DNA of 64,000 nucleotides from Maylandia zebra (taxonomy: Eukaryota > Chordata > Actinopteri > Cichliformes > Cichlidae), in assembly GCF_041146795.1 (NCBI RefSeq), contig NC_135180.1:39802794-39866793 (forward strand). The letters are read 5' to 3'. The first letter of the stretch is position 1; each line of letters starts with the position of its first letter. The translations under genes were made by a program, and so were the position numbers. Of this stretch, positions 52,301-63,514 are shown piece after piece. The notes under the pieces are model-generated. The model searched no databases. It was given only the letters and a program-made list of their open reading frames with translations, and was not told the origin of the DNA.

Positions 52301-55300
52301 CGGAAAGATGGCGTTAAGTTACAAAGAGCAGAGGTGGGAACACTCACCACTGCTGTGTCATAAAAAAAAAAAATCAGATGATCAGTTTTGACGTTTGAAG
52401 CGTGCAGATCGATTGGTTGTTTACGTCACTCAACACAAGCAGAACTGCATCACTGCAGCAGAAGCACATCTCTGTATACAGACAGTTCTTATGATTTAAA
52501 CAGGCAAATGTCTCAAACTGCAGGTGAACAACAGTCAAAGCCAGATGTTTCCCCGTTATGTCCATACCAGTACACACCCACACAGCATGTCAACAAACTA
52601 TGAAAAAAAGCCACAAAAAAATAAATGAATGATTGCTGGTAAGGGTTTCTATACGTTAGTATTCACGAAGGGTATGTTGTGACTTGCCTTCAAAATTACA
52701 GCGGTCCCTCGCTATAACTCCCTAACTCGCTATAACGCGGTTCACCTTTCGCAGATTTTTTGTGTGCAATTTTGCATGCTTTTTTATTTTTACAGCACAT
52801 TGCGTTCGGCTGCAGACCATTGTTGATCTCCTCCGTGCCGTCTCTCCTGTACAGTACAGAATCGCTACATCGATCGCTGATTCATTGATTCATTAATGAT
52901 TGATTGATGTTGGATTCTCTCTCAGCTGCTCTATTCTCATGTTCTGGACCCGAAAACACGGTTTGATCTTTGGTTTCATCCTATAATACTGGAATTATTT
53001 TTCTACGAAGGTTTGAACTTTGAGAGTTTAAGCAAGAGAGAAAAGTGTGAAAATGTTCCTGCCTGTCTGAGAAAAGTGTATAAAGTGTAGTGAGGGGCTT
53101 AAAACATCTCAAATAATTGTAAAAAATAAAGCTGGGCACTTCACGGATTTCACCTGTTGCTGGTTATTTTTAGAACACCGGCGATAAACGAGGGGCCGCT
53201 GTATACAAACACTCAAAATAAAATATTTGAATCCTTTCTCTCTTTTGCTTTGAGGCGTGGGGGAAATATCGACACGTCGACGAACATCATCTACAGATAT
53301 ATTCAGTAAATTCCCACGACATCTTGAGAAATGTAAATCGCCGCTTGATTCATCCATTTGGTTGACTTGTTTTGGAAAACCCGACCGTAAACAAGACGTG
53401 AATATCACACCGGAAACGAGGCGCCCTACAGGAGTTTCCCCACCGGAAGTAGCACACGGTGCACAGAGTCTATTGACATGTGACACGAACACTAAGACAA
53501 AGGTGCACGTCGAAGCAAATATATGCCTGCAGCTCACTCTGTGGCTTTTCGTCACTCGGGGAACGCAGCGTTGTTTTTGTAGCCATCTCCTTTGATGTAG
53601 CGTTTCAAAAATGGCGGTTTTGATTTTACTGAACGAGAAGCTCTCACGACTCATCCAGTGACGCTACTGACCAGCCAATCATGTAGTCTGATGAAGTCAC
53701 ATTTTATTACCTGCTCGGACCGCTTGGAACCCGACCAGGTACTATGACCTAAAGGTAACCCTGAAAACTGGGGCTAATCGTGCCGAGCAGGTTCTAATGG
53801 CAGAGGGGCTTAACGATCCTTCTCCCCGCAGACTGAACCTGGATGGCTCCTGAAGCATACAGTAATCTGATTACACTCTCTAACACAGCCTGATAAAACA
53901 CTATTTCTTCTGAAGTTCCCACAGACGGGAGTCTTGATCACATGACATGACTGTCTCACGTACCCGGTCCATCACGGCTGCCGGCTGGGTGACAAGTTTC
54001 ATCTTTCCTCCTCCATCCTCCACAGGATCAGTGCAGCTCCTGCTCCTCTGACAACTCCTAAAGAATAAACACAGAGGTCAGAGGTCACACCCCTGTAGTC
54101 TGTGGTACGTTCACTGTCTGCAAAAGGAATAGGACAGGGTGGTTGTGCTCACCCAGCGGATGAGTTTTTGGTTTTCCTGATAAAGGCTGAGATGTTTCGG
54201 ATCCTCCTGCTGATCGGCTCCTCGTTCTCGGAGTCAGACAGGACGCCCTGAGGAGGGACAACAGCTAGTTAAGACAGCTGCTGCAGGATGAAAACATTCA
54301 GCCTGTCATCACTCACCGGATCTTCATCACGACGGACTGACTCGTCTTTACAGTTCAGAGAGCTCCTCCTCTTCACCTCCTCTCTGTCGTCACACAGCAG
54401 CAGCTGAAACACGGAGGGGTTAAAGTTTATTTCAAGGGCTAAAACACAAAGATTCTCCTGTCTCCACGAGACGACGCAGCATCTACGAGGGTATATCGAG
54501 ACTCACAGTGGAAACTTTGAGAGAGAGGTGACTGCTTAGAGAGAAAACTTAATGTAAACTTAATGTAAACTCAAATTAAAGCCAAAGTTCTCAAGTTTGA
54601 TATCGGCAGCCTGCAGAGCTCTGCTTTTCTTCCTCAGCAATAAAACACTCAGCAGGCTCGGTCGGCTGTGACGAGCTTAACCACTCACAGGTGATCACAG
54701 GTTTACCTGCAGCTCTCTGACTCACCTTGTGTTTCCCGCTCGGGCCTGAAGGAGCGTCGGCAGACTTCGGGATGAGCACCGGAGAGACGAAGAACTCTAA
54801 AGGAACACAGCCAAAGAGAAAACAGTCAAAGAAGCCACGCCCCTAATAATTTAAAGGCTTAATACAATTTAAACAGGTGACTTTGACTACTAAAATTCTA
54901 CTGTTCACTTCCTGTCTTAAAACTTTGTAATAACGAGCTCGGTGCACGTGCAGTAAACCTGTGAGCTCACAGCTCGGGCACGGTTTGCTCCACTCTTGGC
55001 TATCTGTGATGTCAGAGAGACACGACAGAAGCCCAGCATCAGACAAACTGTGAATCACACAAAGCTGCTCAGATACAGCCTAAAAGGAAAAATGCTAAAG
55101 GTGTCAGTATTGGGTCAATGAATAAAACATAAAACATGATCACCATCAGCACCTTCTGACTTCATCCAACACACATAAAGCCACTGAGTCTCACCCGAGC
55201 TTTCTTATGTAAGAACTGCTGTTCACAGTGGTCAGTGCAAGTCAAAGAGTACTTACAGTATTTATGGTTCTCCTGCTGTGTCCTGCTCTAAGTACTAGTA

Positions 55301-57753
55301 ATCAGAGGTGTGGACTCGAGTCAGACTCGAGTCATTAATTTTATGACTTTAGACTTGACTTGAAAAAATGTTCTCAGACTTGTGACTTGACTTGGACTTT
55401 TACACCAATGACTTGGGACTTGAATTGGACTTGAACCGGTTTACTTGAAAAGACTTGATATTTTACCCCAAATATAAAATTTAACATGCATATTATATAG
55501 AGATTGAAAATGTGACGTCATTCACGGGTAGAACCGCAAAGGATTCTGGGAACTCGTGGCAAGCGGTACTAGCGCACGCAGGCTTTCAATTAAAATCAGT
55601 CACACAGCGATAAAAAGAAACACAAAAATGTCAAGAAGCTGTTGTATTATTAACTGCAATAGCCGGTCGCATGACAGCCACGGGAAGCCGACGGGTAAAG
55701 AGATCGGTTGTTATCGGATTACGTCGTTGAAGAGAAATTGTTCGAGCCATGTTTCCGAAGTAACAAAGACGCGACTGGATTGCAGCCATTCAAAGACCAA
55801 ATATAACGTCCCAGAACACTCCAGCTCACAGGTTAGTCTGCTCCAAACATTTACACGAAGGTCAGTCTGCTGTTGTAGTTAATGCGTCATTTTTCTTAAC
55901 ATAACTGGTGATATAGGTTACAAGCAAGTCTGGCGCTGAACAGAAATGGTCGCGCTATGCTCCTTTGTTCATTGTGCATAAATAGTGAATTGTCCTGACA
56001 CAATATTGCGTTTCGCTTCTGTTATTATGGTACATTGACAAAAACATATACTTTTATTCACAGGATAAAACAGGTTTTTTGTATCACTAATTGCCCAGTA
56101 CGATTACAGCATACAGTATTATTGTCAATGCTACATTTCTGTAATGGGTACCAGAAATTATTTCCACTACTAATTAATTACCGTTGAGCTCAAAGGTCCT
56201 ATTAATAAACGGTTAAGGAATGTGTATTTATGACGACAATTTGTGAGACTGGTAAACTTATGATACGTACGATGGTCTTTCGTTCTACACGGTGCATTTC
56301 AAGGTCCTGCACCCATCCGTCGGTAAACTGTACCTGGGCTTGTTGCAGTGACCTGAAGTTACTAAACTTCATGAGTGTATGCACTCACTCCAAGAACCGT
56401 ATAATTATAAATATGCATATAAATATGCTACGATGAGATAGCTGACTTCATCTAACTAGCAAATGTTGTCCAGGCTACGTTGGTGATGCAGTTTTTTTTA
56501 ATGTGTATGATATTTTTGTCATGCGATTTTAACATGCAGCTTATCTCAGAACTGTCGGTGAAAATTATTCTTGGAGCTAGGTTTAATTGAGCTGCATTTT
56601 AAAGAGGTGCAATTTCACAATTTGTGTATATTTTCTAAGTTCACTATTTTGTCATGTGTTGAGAAAAACACAGATTTTAAAATTACATGGTCTAATATTT
56701 ACATTTAGCATAACTGCAACATTATTTTTTTCGTTTTTTTTTTTTTAAAGACTCGAAAGGACTTGAAATTCAAAGTTTCAGACTTGTGACTTGACTCGGA
56801 CTTTTACACCAGTGACTTGAGACTCGACTCTGACTTGCCTGACATTACTTGAGACTTGACTTGAGACTTGAGGATAAAGACTTGAGACTTACTTGAGACT
56901 TGCAAAACAATGACTTGGTCCCACCTCTGCTAGTAATAACCCCCTTGGGCTTTTCCAGCCAGCCACTGCTAACAGAGTCCACGCAGTAATACCTCCAGTA
57001 CTACTAGTACTGCAGTAACTCAACTCCTCCTCCAGCTGTACATGTCTGGACACATTCCCCATCTGCAGACCTGAGCAGTGCCACATGACATGTGACCCTG
57101 CTGCCTATACCTGTGATCAGGTGAGGTCACTGTGAGCAGTCACGTGTCCTCTGAGGGCTGTTTCCATGGTTTTCTCATTGATTTGTGTCCACACGTTGAC
57201 CTGTGATTGAGCCTGTAGCTCCATACAAAACTCCATAAAGAAAAGCGGGGATTTTTACGCCTGCAGCTACCACACTTCATAAATGTTTTTCACATAAAAC
57301 TAACCTTTAACATTCTTAAAACCGCGCGCTGCTCACGTTAAACTTTATTAAAGTTGATTTCATTTAAATTCCCGCTGTTTTCTGCCGTTAAACAAACACC
57401 CTGCAGCGGTGTGATACAGCGATATCTGCACGGGCGATTCCCCGAGAAGCTCACCGACCTCTCCGGCTGTCGCAGTCCCTCCCGCCCGGCCTACTGCTGC
57501 TACTCTCGTGGTCGCTCCTCCCGCGGAGCCGCTCCTCGCTGCCGGAGTGTCTGGGGGCTAGGCAGAGCGGACAGGCCAGGTGTCTGCCGGCCGGGCTGCC
57601 TCCGGTCTCCGCGCACGCCATGCACTTCTTGGATTCGTACTCGGGTGGGCTGGACCCGGACCGGCACCGAGCTGCGAGCCCGGCCCGGGACGTGCCGGCG
57701 GCCGTGGCGCTGGCCGGTCTCCCAGGCCGTTCGGCAGACCCTGCGGTCGCCAT
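49344..57753 (-). CDS. rnf169: RNF169-type ubiquitin-reading DNA damage protein, 6 coding exons
   Basis: Coding exons on the minus strand: 57753-57459, 54796-54726, 54403-54317, 54247-54153, 54057-53964, 50459-49344. The phases agree and give 585 residues plus stop (human about 708). The last exon holds the RNF169-specific block SPESNDSISEELNHFKPIVC with CTPPKRLPDGR (about 269-304). Near the C-terminus are a ubiquitin-interacting helix (QERQDRALALKLQRQF, about 529-544) and an LR motif SPDKYFLRS, which in the family read RNF168-made H2A ubiquitin at DNA breaks and limit 53BP1. LSDSENEEP (exon 4) and a RSRSC motif (exon 5) also match. The N-terminus has only CMAC...CPLC, not a full RING. The start at 57753 was chosen for its AAGATGG context; the frame stays open upstream to 57879. 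The exon 1 donor must be GTCGGT for the frame to hold. Introns carry several DNA elements. Confidence 0.9.
50845..51070. mobile_element. 226-bp hAT-type miniature element in RNF169 intron 5
   Basis: Flanks CTATAGAC (50837-50844) and CTATAGAG (51071-51078) agree at 7 of 8 bases. Subterminal arms of about 36 bp (CAGGCCTCGAGGGCCGGTG...) are inverted copies. The outer tips differ after CAGGGGTG. It has no ORF. Confidence 0.85.
51230..52213. mobile_element. 984-bp non-autonomous hAT element in RNF169 intron 5
   Basis: A perfect 8-bp duplication GTGGGGTT lies at 51222-51229 and 52214-52221. The ends are TAGAGCTGCCAC and (inverted) TAGGGCTGCCAC, with AGTCGACTAGTC motifs inside both ends. The interior 51480-51995 is shared with 41838-42385. 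No transposase frame is seen. Confidence 0.88.
52699..53201. mobile_element. 503-bp pogo/Tigger-like miniature element in RNF169 intron 5
   Basis: The ends are CAGCGGTCCCTCGCTATAAC and (inverted) CAGCGGCCCCTCGTTTATCG, flanked by TA on both sides (52697-52698, 53202-53203). It has no transposase. Confidence 0.8.
55303..56929. mobile_element. 1.63-kb DNA transposon remnant in RNF169 intron 1 (8-bp duplication)
   Basis: A perfect duplication CTAGTAAT lies at 55295-55302 and 56930-56937. The ends CAGAGGTGTGGACTCGAGTC and (inverted) CAGAGGTGGGACCAAGTCAT carry subterminal GACTTG repeats. A frame inside (about 55628-55800) reads SCCIINCNSRSHDSHGKP..., which resembles the cysteine-rich start of a THAP DNA-binding domain. 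An 8-bp duplication fits hAT or P elements; THAP would favour P. It is tentative at superfamily level and clearly non-autonomous. Confidence 0.75.
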
Positions 57754-57910
57754 CTTCCCTGGTGAGTCTTCTCTCTCCGGTCCGCTCTCAAAACAAACCC
57801 CGCCCTGCCGCCGCCGAAACAGCGCGAGCGCAGAGGAGTGGACGCGCGTGCAGCCCGCCAACCGGAGCCGCTGAATCACAGCGGCGCGAGCCTCCTCTGA
57901 CGTCAGGTGT
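57459..57910. promoter_or_regulatory. CpG-rich promoter/first-exon region of RNF169
   Basis: This GC- and CpG-dense block covers coding exon 1 and about 150 bp upstream, in contrast to the AT-rich surroundings. It looks like a CpG-island promoter. No TATA box is seen. Confidence 0.65.
57898..57905. promoter_or_regulatory. Consensus CRE (TGACGTCA)
   Basis: A perfect palindromic CREB/ATF site about 145 bp upstream of the RNF169 start codon, between the two divergent genes. Activity is inferred. Confidence 0.55.
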
Positions 57911-57999
57911 CGACTTCAAAATAAAACTAAGTCGTTGCATTTTATTGTGCATTTCCAAATTTAGAAAATAAAAAATAACTTGATGGTAGTCTGTAAAAA

Positions 58000-59148
58000 A
58001 AACAAACATGTAAAATATGTAGCAAAATGTGCTTTGAAAATCAAAGCTGCTAAATATGTCTCTTTCTGTTGGGGCTGAGTTTGTGATTTTTAGTGTGTGG
58101 TTTAACAGCATTATTTTTCAATAAACATAAATTGCAAGACAAAGAAATCGCTACTTAGAAAGTAAACATTGGCAAAATAAAGACGGAGGGATGAGAAGTA
58201 ATAAAATTAAAAACAAGACGGCCAACATATTGTAATTTACCTGTTGTGAATTTATTTTCTCATGAAAGAGAGCAGATCTTTGGCAATTTAGATTTTGTTG
58301 CCTTAATATGAATCTAATTCTTCAACTCAAGAAATGATATTTATTAATTTGACAAAACTGCGAGATTAAAAAATAAGTCGATAATAATTCAGTTTTATTA
58401 TGAAAGACTTTAGGTTCCGGTTAATGGCAAGACGGCGCTGTACAACCGGAAGACGTCATCAGTCTCACAGCTGTAGAAGAAGAGCGGGTCGTGGTAGAGG
58501 AGCGTACAGAAGTTAGACAGGTGATGGTTTTGATAAAGTATTTTGATAAATTAATAAACTAACGAAATAATCACGTAGAGACACGGCGGAGGGATTTGCT
58601 TCCCATTCAGAGATGTACTACGGTTTGCTTTGACCGTGTCACTGAGGTCAGAGCGCTCAGTGCCCGCGAGCAGAAGCTCCACCTCGATTTTATTTTTAGT
58701 TTTCTGCTTTGTGAGTTTATAATGTGTGAATTGAAGCAGCCGATTTGTCTGTGAGTAGCTCAGGTTTGTGTCGTTTGGATTATGTTCGGAGAAATGTCCC
58801 AGGATCTCTGCTGAACTAAGGGAATCTAAAAACTGCGATATTCTAGGGCAGCTTGTGAACTCTCGGTTCAGGTCCTGGGAACATGAGCATGCATGTACAT
58901 GTGCTGTGACACTAAAGCTAATGTGCTGCTGGTTTCAGATAACCAGATGGAGGATCTTTGCTCCTGACGGAACCCATCCACTGTATAAGTCACAGCAGAC
59001 ACCTGTGTCACCATCCACCTGTCAATCAAAGTGGCCACGCCCCTAGTCATGCAGCCTTTAAGGCTGGATACATTTTAAACAGGTTACAAGTAACAAAACT
59101 AAACATTTGTGCAACTAACAGTCTGGATTGGTCTGGTGTCAGTCCCAG
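58000..59148 (+). other. Intergenic space and probable LIPT2 5' UTR
   Basis: A GC-richer patch at about 58430-58520 (GACGGCGCTG, AAGACGTCATC) followed by GACAGGTGATGG could be a non-coding first exon with a donor after 58517. An acceptor-like GTCCCAG lies right at the LIPT2 ATG. This is inference; no other coding region is seen. Confidence 0.35.
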
Positions 59149-62100
59149 ATGCGGGGCGGCCAGCCGCTGGTGGAGGTGGTCCGCCTGGGCCTGGTCTCCT
59201 ATCAGGAGGCTCTGCGACTGCAGCAGGTCTACGTGAACCGGCACCGGTCCGGCCCTGCTCACGCTCTGCTGCTGTGTGAGCACCCGCCGGTCTACACCAC
59301 CGGGATCCGCCACAAACCCTACCCCGAGCCCCTGCTGGACCAACTGCGCCTGCAGGGGGCCGATGTGGCCCGGGCGAACCGGGGAGGACTCATCACCTTC
59401 CACGGGCCGGGACAACTGGTCTGCTACCCAGTCTTGAACCTGTGCAGCTTCAAGAAGGTCTGAGCTGACGTGGGAATGAGATTGGTGTGTTTTTATCAGA
59501 GCCGAACTTATTTTAATGTTTTCTGTTCTCTCAGAGCGTGCGGTGGTACGTCGATCAGCTGGAGCAGACCGTCATCGCACTCTGCAGCAGGTTCGCCATC
59601 CGAGCTACGACGTCCCCTCACACGGGAGTTTGGGTCGGAGACAATAAGATCTGCGCCATCGGTACGACTGCGTCGCTCTGAGCCTGAATCACCAACCATG
59701 TGTTCACTGACTGTGTGGCTGCTTTTTAAAACCAATAATTACCAATAATCAGACACGAGCAGCTGATTAATCCAGGCTACAGGTGGAGTTCACCAGGTTT
59801 ATTGGCATCAGCAGCAGTCACCTAGAGCTGGGCGATAGAACGATAACGATATGTATCGCGATATAACTTTTACTCGATAGAGAAATTAAGCTATCGCGAT
59901 AGACCTCGCCGCTCTTGTCCTCAAAGAAAAAAAAAAAAAGGTCAGCCAATCCAAATTAAGTAGCGCAGAGCCGAACCAATCACAGCCGCAGCGTCACGTA
60001 GCGTGACTTGTTATGTACAGCACAAGTGCCAAGCCGCACGTGTGTTTGTTTGGGAAGCAGCCAGCGGGTAATGGAGGAAATGAGTGTGCCGACTAGAAAA
60101 ATCAACCGAGCGTGACCGAAGAGAAAACAGATGATGGTTCCAATGCCGGAGAGATTGTCGAACGGAAGAGCCATAGAAGTTCCGTAGTGTGAAGGTATTT
60201 CGGCTATTTCAAGTCTGACTAAAAACAGAGTAGCGTGCACTGTAAATTGTGCTGAAAGCAAGTCTGGAAATACAATAAACTGCTGCATGCGTCACACTGT
60301 GCGCCACGTTATTGTTTCGGTGAAATGAATTTCTACAATACTGTTAATTCTACTCTCTGCAGTGTTTAAATGCTTACATATACACACAGTTACTGTCCGT
60401 CCACACATACGACTCGGTTCTGCTTCTATGCCCCAGCTTTGTTTACTTTTTCCCACCGAGGCTTCTAGACTTCTGATTGGCCAACATTTCTGCACGGTTA
60501 GGAATCTAGCGCCACCTGCTGCTTTGACATGTTCATAGCAGCGTTTTCCTTCATTTCTGCCTTTATGTGTGGACGGGATTATTTTTTAAAACGAAAACGG
60601 AAAATCTCCGTTTTCAAAAACACCCGTGTACGTGTGGACGTAGCCTCAGTCTCTGACTGGAAGCGCTAATTCATCATTCGGCTTTTGTCAGACTAACGTA
60701 ACTGTTAAAACTGTTTGAAAAGCTCAGCTATACAACAAGGAGAGATTGAGAATTTCCTTTTAGTTCTCAGTTTATTTGATATTGACAAAAGTTAGTCAGT
60801 TTTGTCTGTTCTTCTGTAAAACAAACTAAGATTTATTTTTAGAATTAATATTTTGTTTCTAAGTGGAATTGACAATTTAGTCTGTTTCATTTGTTCTATT
60901 TTGAAACTTAAACGCTTTAGCGGCTGCCTTTTGTGTAGTTTGTAATATTTGCCTTTATTTATCTGAAAAAGTCTCATGTTCCTTAAGTACATCTACCCTG
61001 TTGAACTTATTATGGGAAATAAATATTTAAATAAAAACAAGCTGCTGATTATTTCACATTTTACTTGTGAGCAACGGCACATTTAAATCTTACAAATATA
61101 GTTATTTGGCTTATATCGTGATAGATATCGTTATCGCCTGAAATGAAAAAAACATATCGTGATATGAAAAAATCTCATATCGCCCAGCTCTACAGTCACC
61201 TCAGGATGCTTTATTTATACTGCGAGGTATAGACCTACAGTCACACAGCACTGACGCTTTGGATCAGGGTCCAGTTTGATCTCAGCTGGGCCAGAACCAG
61301 GACTGTCATAGAGCTGAAACCATAAAGTCCAGTAAAAACTCATTTTAAGCCCCAGTTACAGAAGGGTGGATAAACATTCTGTAGGAAGATTGATCCTTGG
61401 CCTCTTCCTGTTGTTGTCATAATGGTGTCAAACCAACGCTGCCGGTCTTCCTTCTGTTCTTCGCACGCTGATGTGAAGAACAGAAGAGACGTGACGTGTC
61501 TGAAATAAGCGAGTCGCAGGTCCTTCAGTCTGATGAAATCCATTTCCGGCACCACTATTCAAAAGCACTGATTCTGTCCTGTTTTCTTACTTCCTCGTCT
61601 TTAAGTGACGATGGACAAAGTCACACTGCCTTCTTTTCATTGGCACACAAATGTCCAGACGCACTGAGTCCTTTCTCTTAGCCACAAGTGTGGTTTATGG
61701 TTAAGTTATTGTGTCATTAGGAGAGCGGACCTTACACGTGACGGGAAAAAGATCGAGACAAGAATGAAACCACCACCGTGAAAAATCCTCAGTTTAAAAA
61801 TTTTCAGTTCAATTCAGTTTTATTTACAAAGCGCCATCTGCTGGCCGTTAGGGGTCGCAGCAGGTGGCCGACCACCCATCTCTGCAGGTGCTGTTCACCT
61901 GTTAAAGGCTGTCAGCGAGCGTGAGGGTGAGGTCATGTGACCTAAAGGCCGCTCGCATAGACGGAACAGTTTTACTGGCTGGACTCAGGTGTGGTATAAC
62001 AGTGCGCCGGCCCACGGAGGTAAAGAGGTGAAACATGCTCTTCATATCTGTTGGTCAGGTGTGAGGTTGGTAACATGTTTATGTCAGTGTGTGCGTGTTT

Positions 62101-62504
62101 CATTTGATCGCTACCATATTCAGCAGGGCTCCAACGCAGCTGCTTGCTCTTCCTTGCTCTTCAGCACGTCCTGTGTAAGAATTGCCTGAATGACGGCTGT
62201 CGTGTTTTCAGGAATACACTGTGGCCGCTACATCACGTCTCACGGTCTGGCGCTGAACTGCTGCACCGACCTGTCGTGGTTCGACCACATCGTTCCGTGT
62301 GGGATCGAAGGGAAAGGCGTGACGTCGCTGAGCGCCGAGCTGCGGAGACACGCTAGCGTGGAGGAGGTCGTCCCTCACCTGCTGCACGCCTTCACGCAGC
62401 AGTTCAACTGTCAGTTGACTGAGGCAGCGCAGGACGGCGGCGAGTCACCGACGCCTGTGACATCAGCAGGAACCTCAGCACTCACTAACCTGAAGGATAA
62501 CTGA
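59149..62504 (+). CDS. lipt2: Octanoyl-[ACP]:protein octanoyltransferase (LIPT2), 3 coding exons
   Basis: Coding exons 59149-59457, 59535-59661 and 62212-62504 are in phase and give 242 residues plus stop, close to the human length (231). The LipB signature [13 protein letters not shown] is at residues 78-90, the substrate-binding lysine in GDNKICAIG at about 141, SHGLALN at about 155-161, and the catalytic cysteine in IVPCG at about 175. The enzyme moves octanoate from mitochondrial acyl-carrier protein to the glycine cleavage H protein, the first step in lipoate synthesis, in the mitochondrial matrix. ATG 59149 was chosen because [14 protein letters not shown] matches family N-termini; no methionine lies in frame just upstream. 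The exon 1 donor is GTCTGA, a weak site. Intron 2 (59662-62211) holds a hAT element. The C-terminal 25 or so residues ([13 protein letters not shown]...) are not conserved. Confidence 0.94.
59823..61192. mobile_element. 1.37-kb hAT element in LIPT2 intron 2
   Basis: A perfect 8-bp duplication CAGTCACC lies at 59815-59822 and 61193-61200. The terminal repeats are TAGAGCTGGGCGATA and its inverse, with ATCGCGATA motifs inside. At about 60130-60290 (plus) a decayed frame resembles a BED zinc finger (RYFGYFKSD, then VHCKLC, NTTNLLH-like), which is the N-terminal domain of many hAT transposases. The catalytic part is gone. Confidence 0.87.
61801..61840 (-). repeat. L2-tail-like repeat end
   Basis: TTCAGTTCAATTCAGTTTTATTTACAAAGCGCC is the reverse complement of the usual L2-derived 3' end seen at 24050-24220. 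Confidence 0.55.
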
Positions 62505-62705
62505 GCACACACTTTCTGATATGCACGTGCTGAGCAGTTTTGGTATCATCATCATCAGTGCCTGACCTGTAACTGACGGAGAGCGTGTGGGCGGAGCTTC
62601 TCAGAGCTCTTTTCTGGTCTTGGTGTTGATATTTTCAATATTAGGCTCACAGGGTGACAGGCGAACACCCTGAACACTCACTGCAGTGCCCTCAGTTTAC
62701 ACTGC

Positions 62706-62711
62706 AATAAA
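62706..62711 (+). terminator. Probable LIPT2 polyadenylation signal
   Basis: The first canonical AATAAA after the LIPT2 stop, about 200 bp downstream. The position suits a short 3' UTR. Confidence 0.6.
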
Positions 62712-62719
62712 AAACTGAG

Positions 62720-63510
62720 TTTTCATTTATTAAATTTTCCTTCCAGTGACTGGCAGAGCCCCTCCCCACTGAAACAAAGGTTTGAGCTGGACCAGGTGTG
62801 CTGCTCTGGTCTGGATCAAAGCTCGCTTTGACTTCTTTGATCTAACAGCTGTTTTTATAATGCTGGATGAAGGAGGTCTGTTCACATTCATCTGTGTTTA
62901 TTTAATGACTTCACAGCTCATTTGCATATTCACACATGAATACACAAAAAGGTGTCAGAGTGTCTCCAGCAGGGGCGGAGCGTGGGGGTGGCTTACTGGG
63001 CTTAAGCCCGGGTCTTTTTGTCAGAAGCCCGGGGTCTTTTGGAGTGTAATTTTTTCATAGTTAGATGCCTGGCTGACAACTGTATAAAACAAAAAGTACA
63101 CACAATATTCGAAGCACATAGTGCACACTGTGGGAATTTACGACTGTGCGTGAATCCCCCCTGATATTGGTATGATCCGAGCTCAGGCACTAAGCGACTG
63201 AGCGAGGGGGCGGGGCAGCTGCTGCCTGTGAGTGCACTGTTGGAGAGACGGAGCCAGCCATACTAAGGAGAGCTTAAGTTTGAGCAGGTACCAAAGCAAA
63301 TCATTGGTACTGTACAAATAATGTAAATATGACGGTGAATCACGAAAGATTGATATCAAACTGATCACTTGACCCATATTACCTTACTCGCTCTTCAAGT
63401 GAATCAACAAATGGTGAAATGAAAAGCCGAACAACAACAAAGCTGTTTCTTTAGAGAGTCTCAGCTTACATGTGTTTATTTCATATTTTCAGGTCTTACC
63501 CTCACCGACT
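62720..63510. other. Gene-free stretch downstream of LIPT2
   Basis: No gene is seen. CAGGGGCGGAGCGTGG at 62971 resembles the tip of a hAT-type element, but no matching second end was found. Confidence 0.4.
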
Positions 63511-63514
63511 AAAT

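Noticed and set aside
53109-53654. 181-codon minus-strand frame in RNF169 intron 5
   Set aside because: Starts inside the pogo-like element region and shows no conserved domain. Probably chance.
57354-57971. 205-codon plus-strand frame over RNF169 exon 1
   Set aside because: Arg/Pro/Ser-rich antisense reading of a CpG-dense exon. The minus-strand exon fits RNF169 phase and context.
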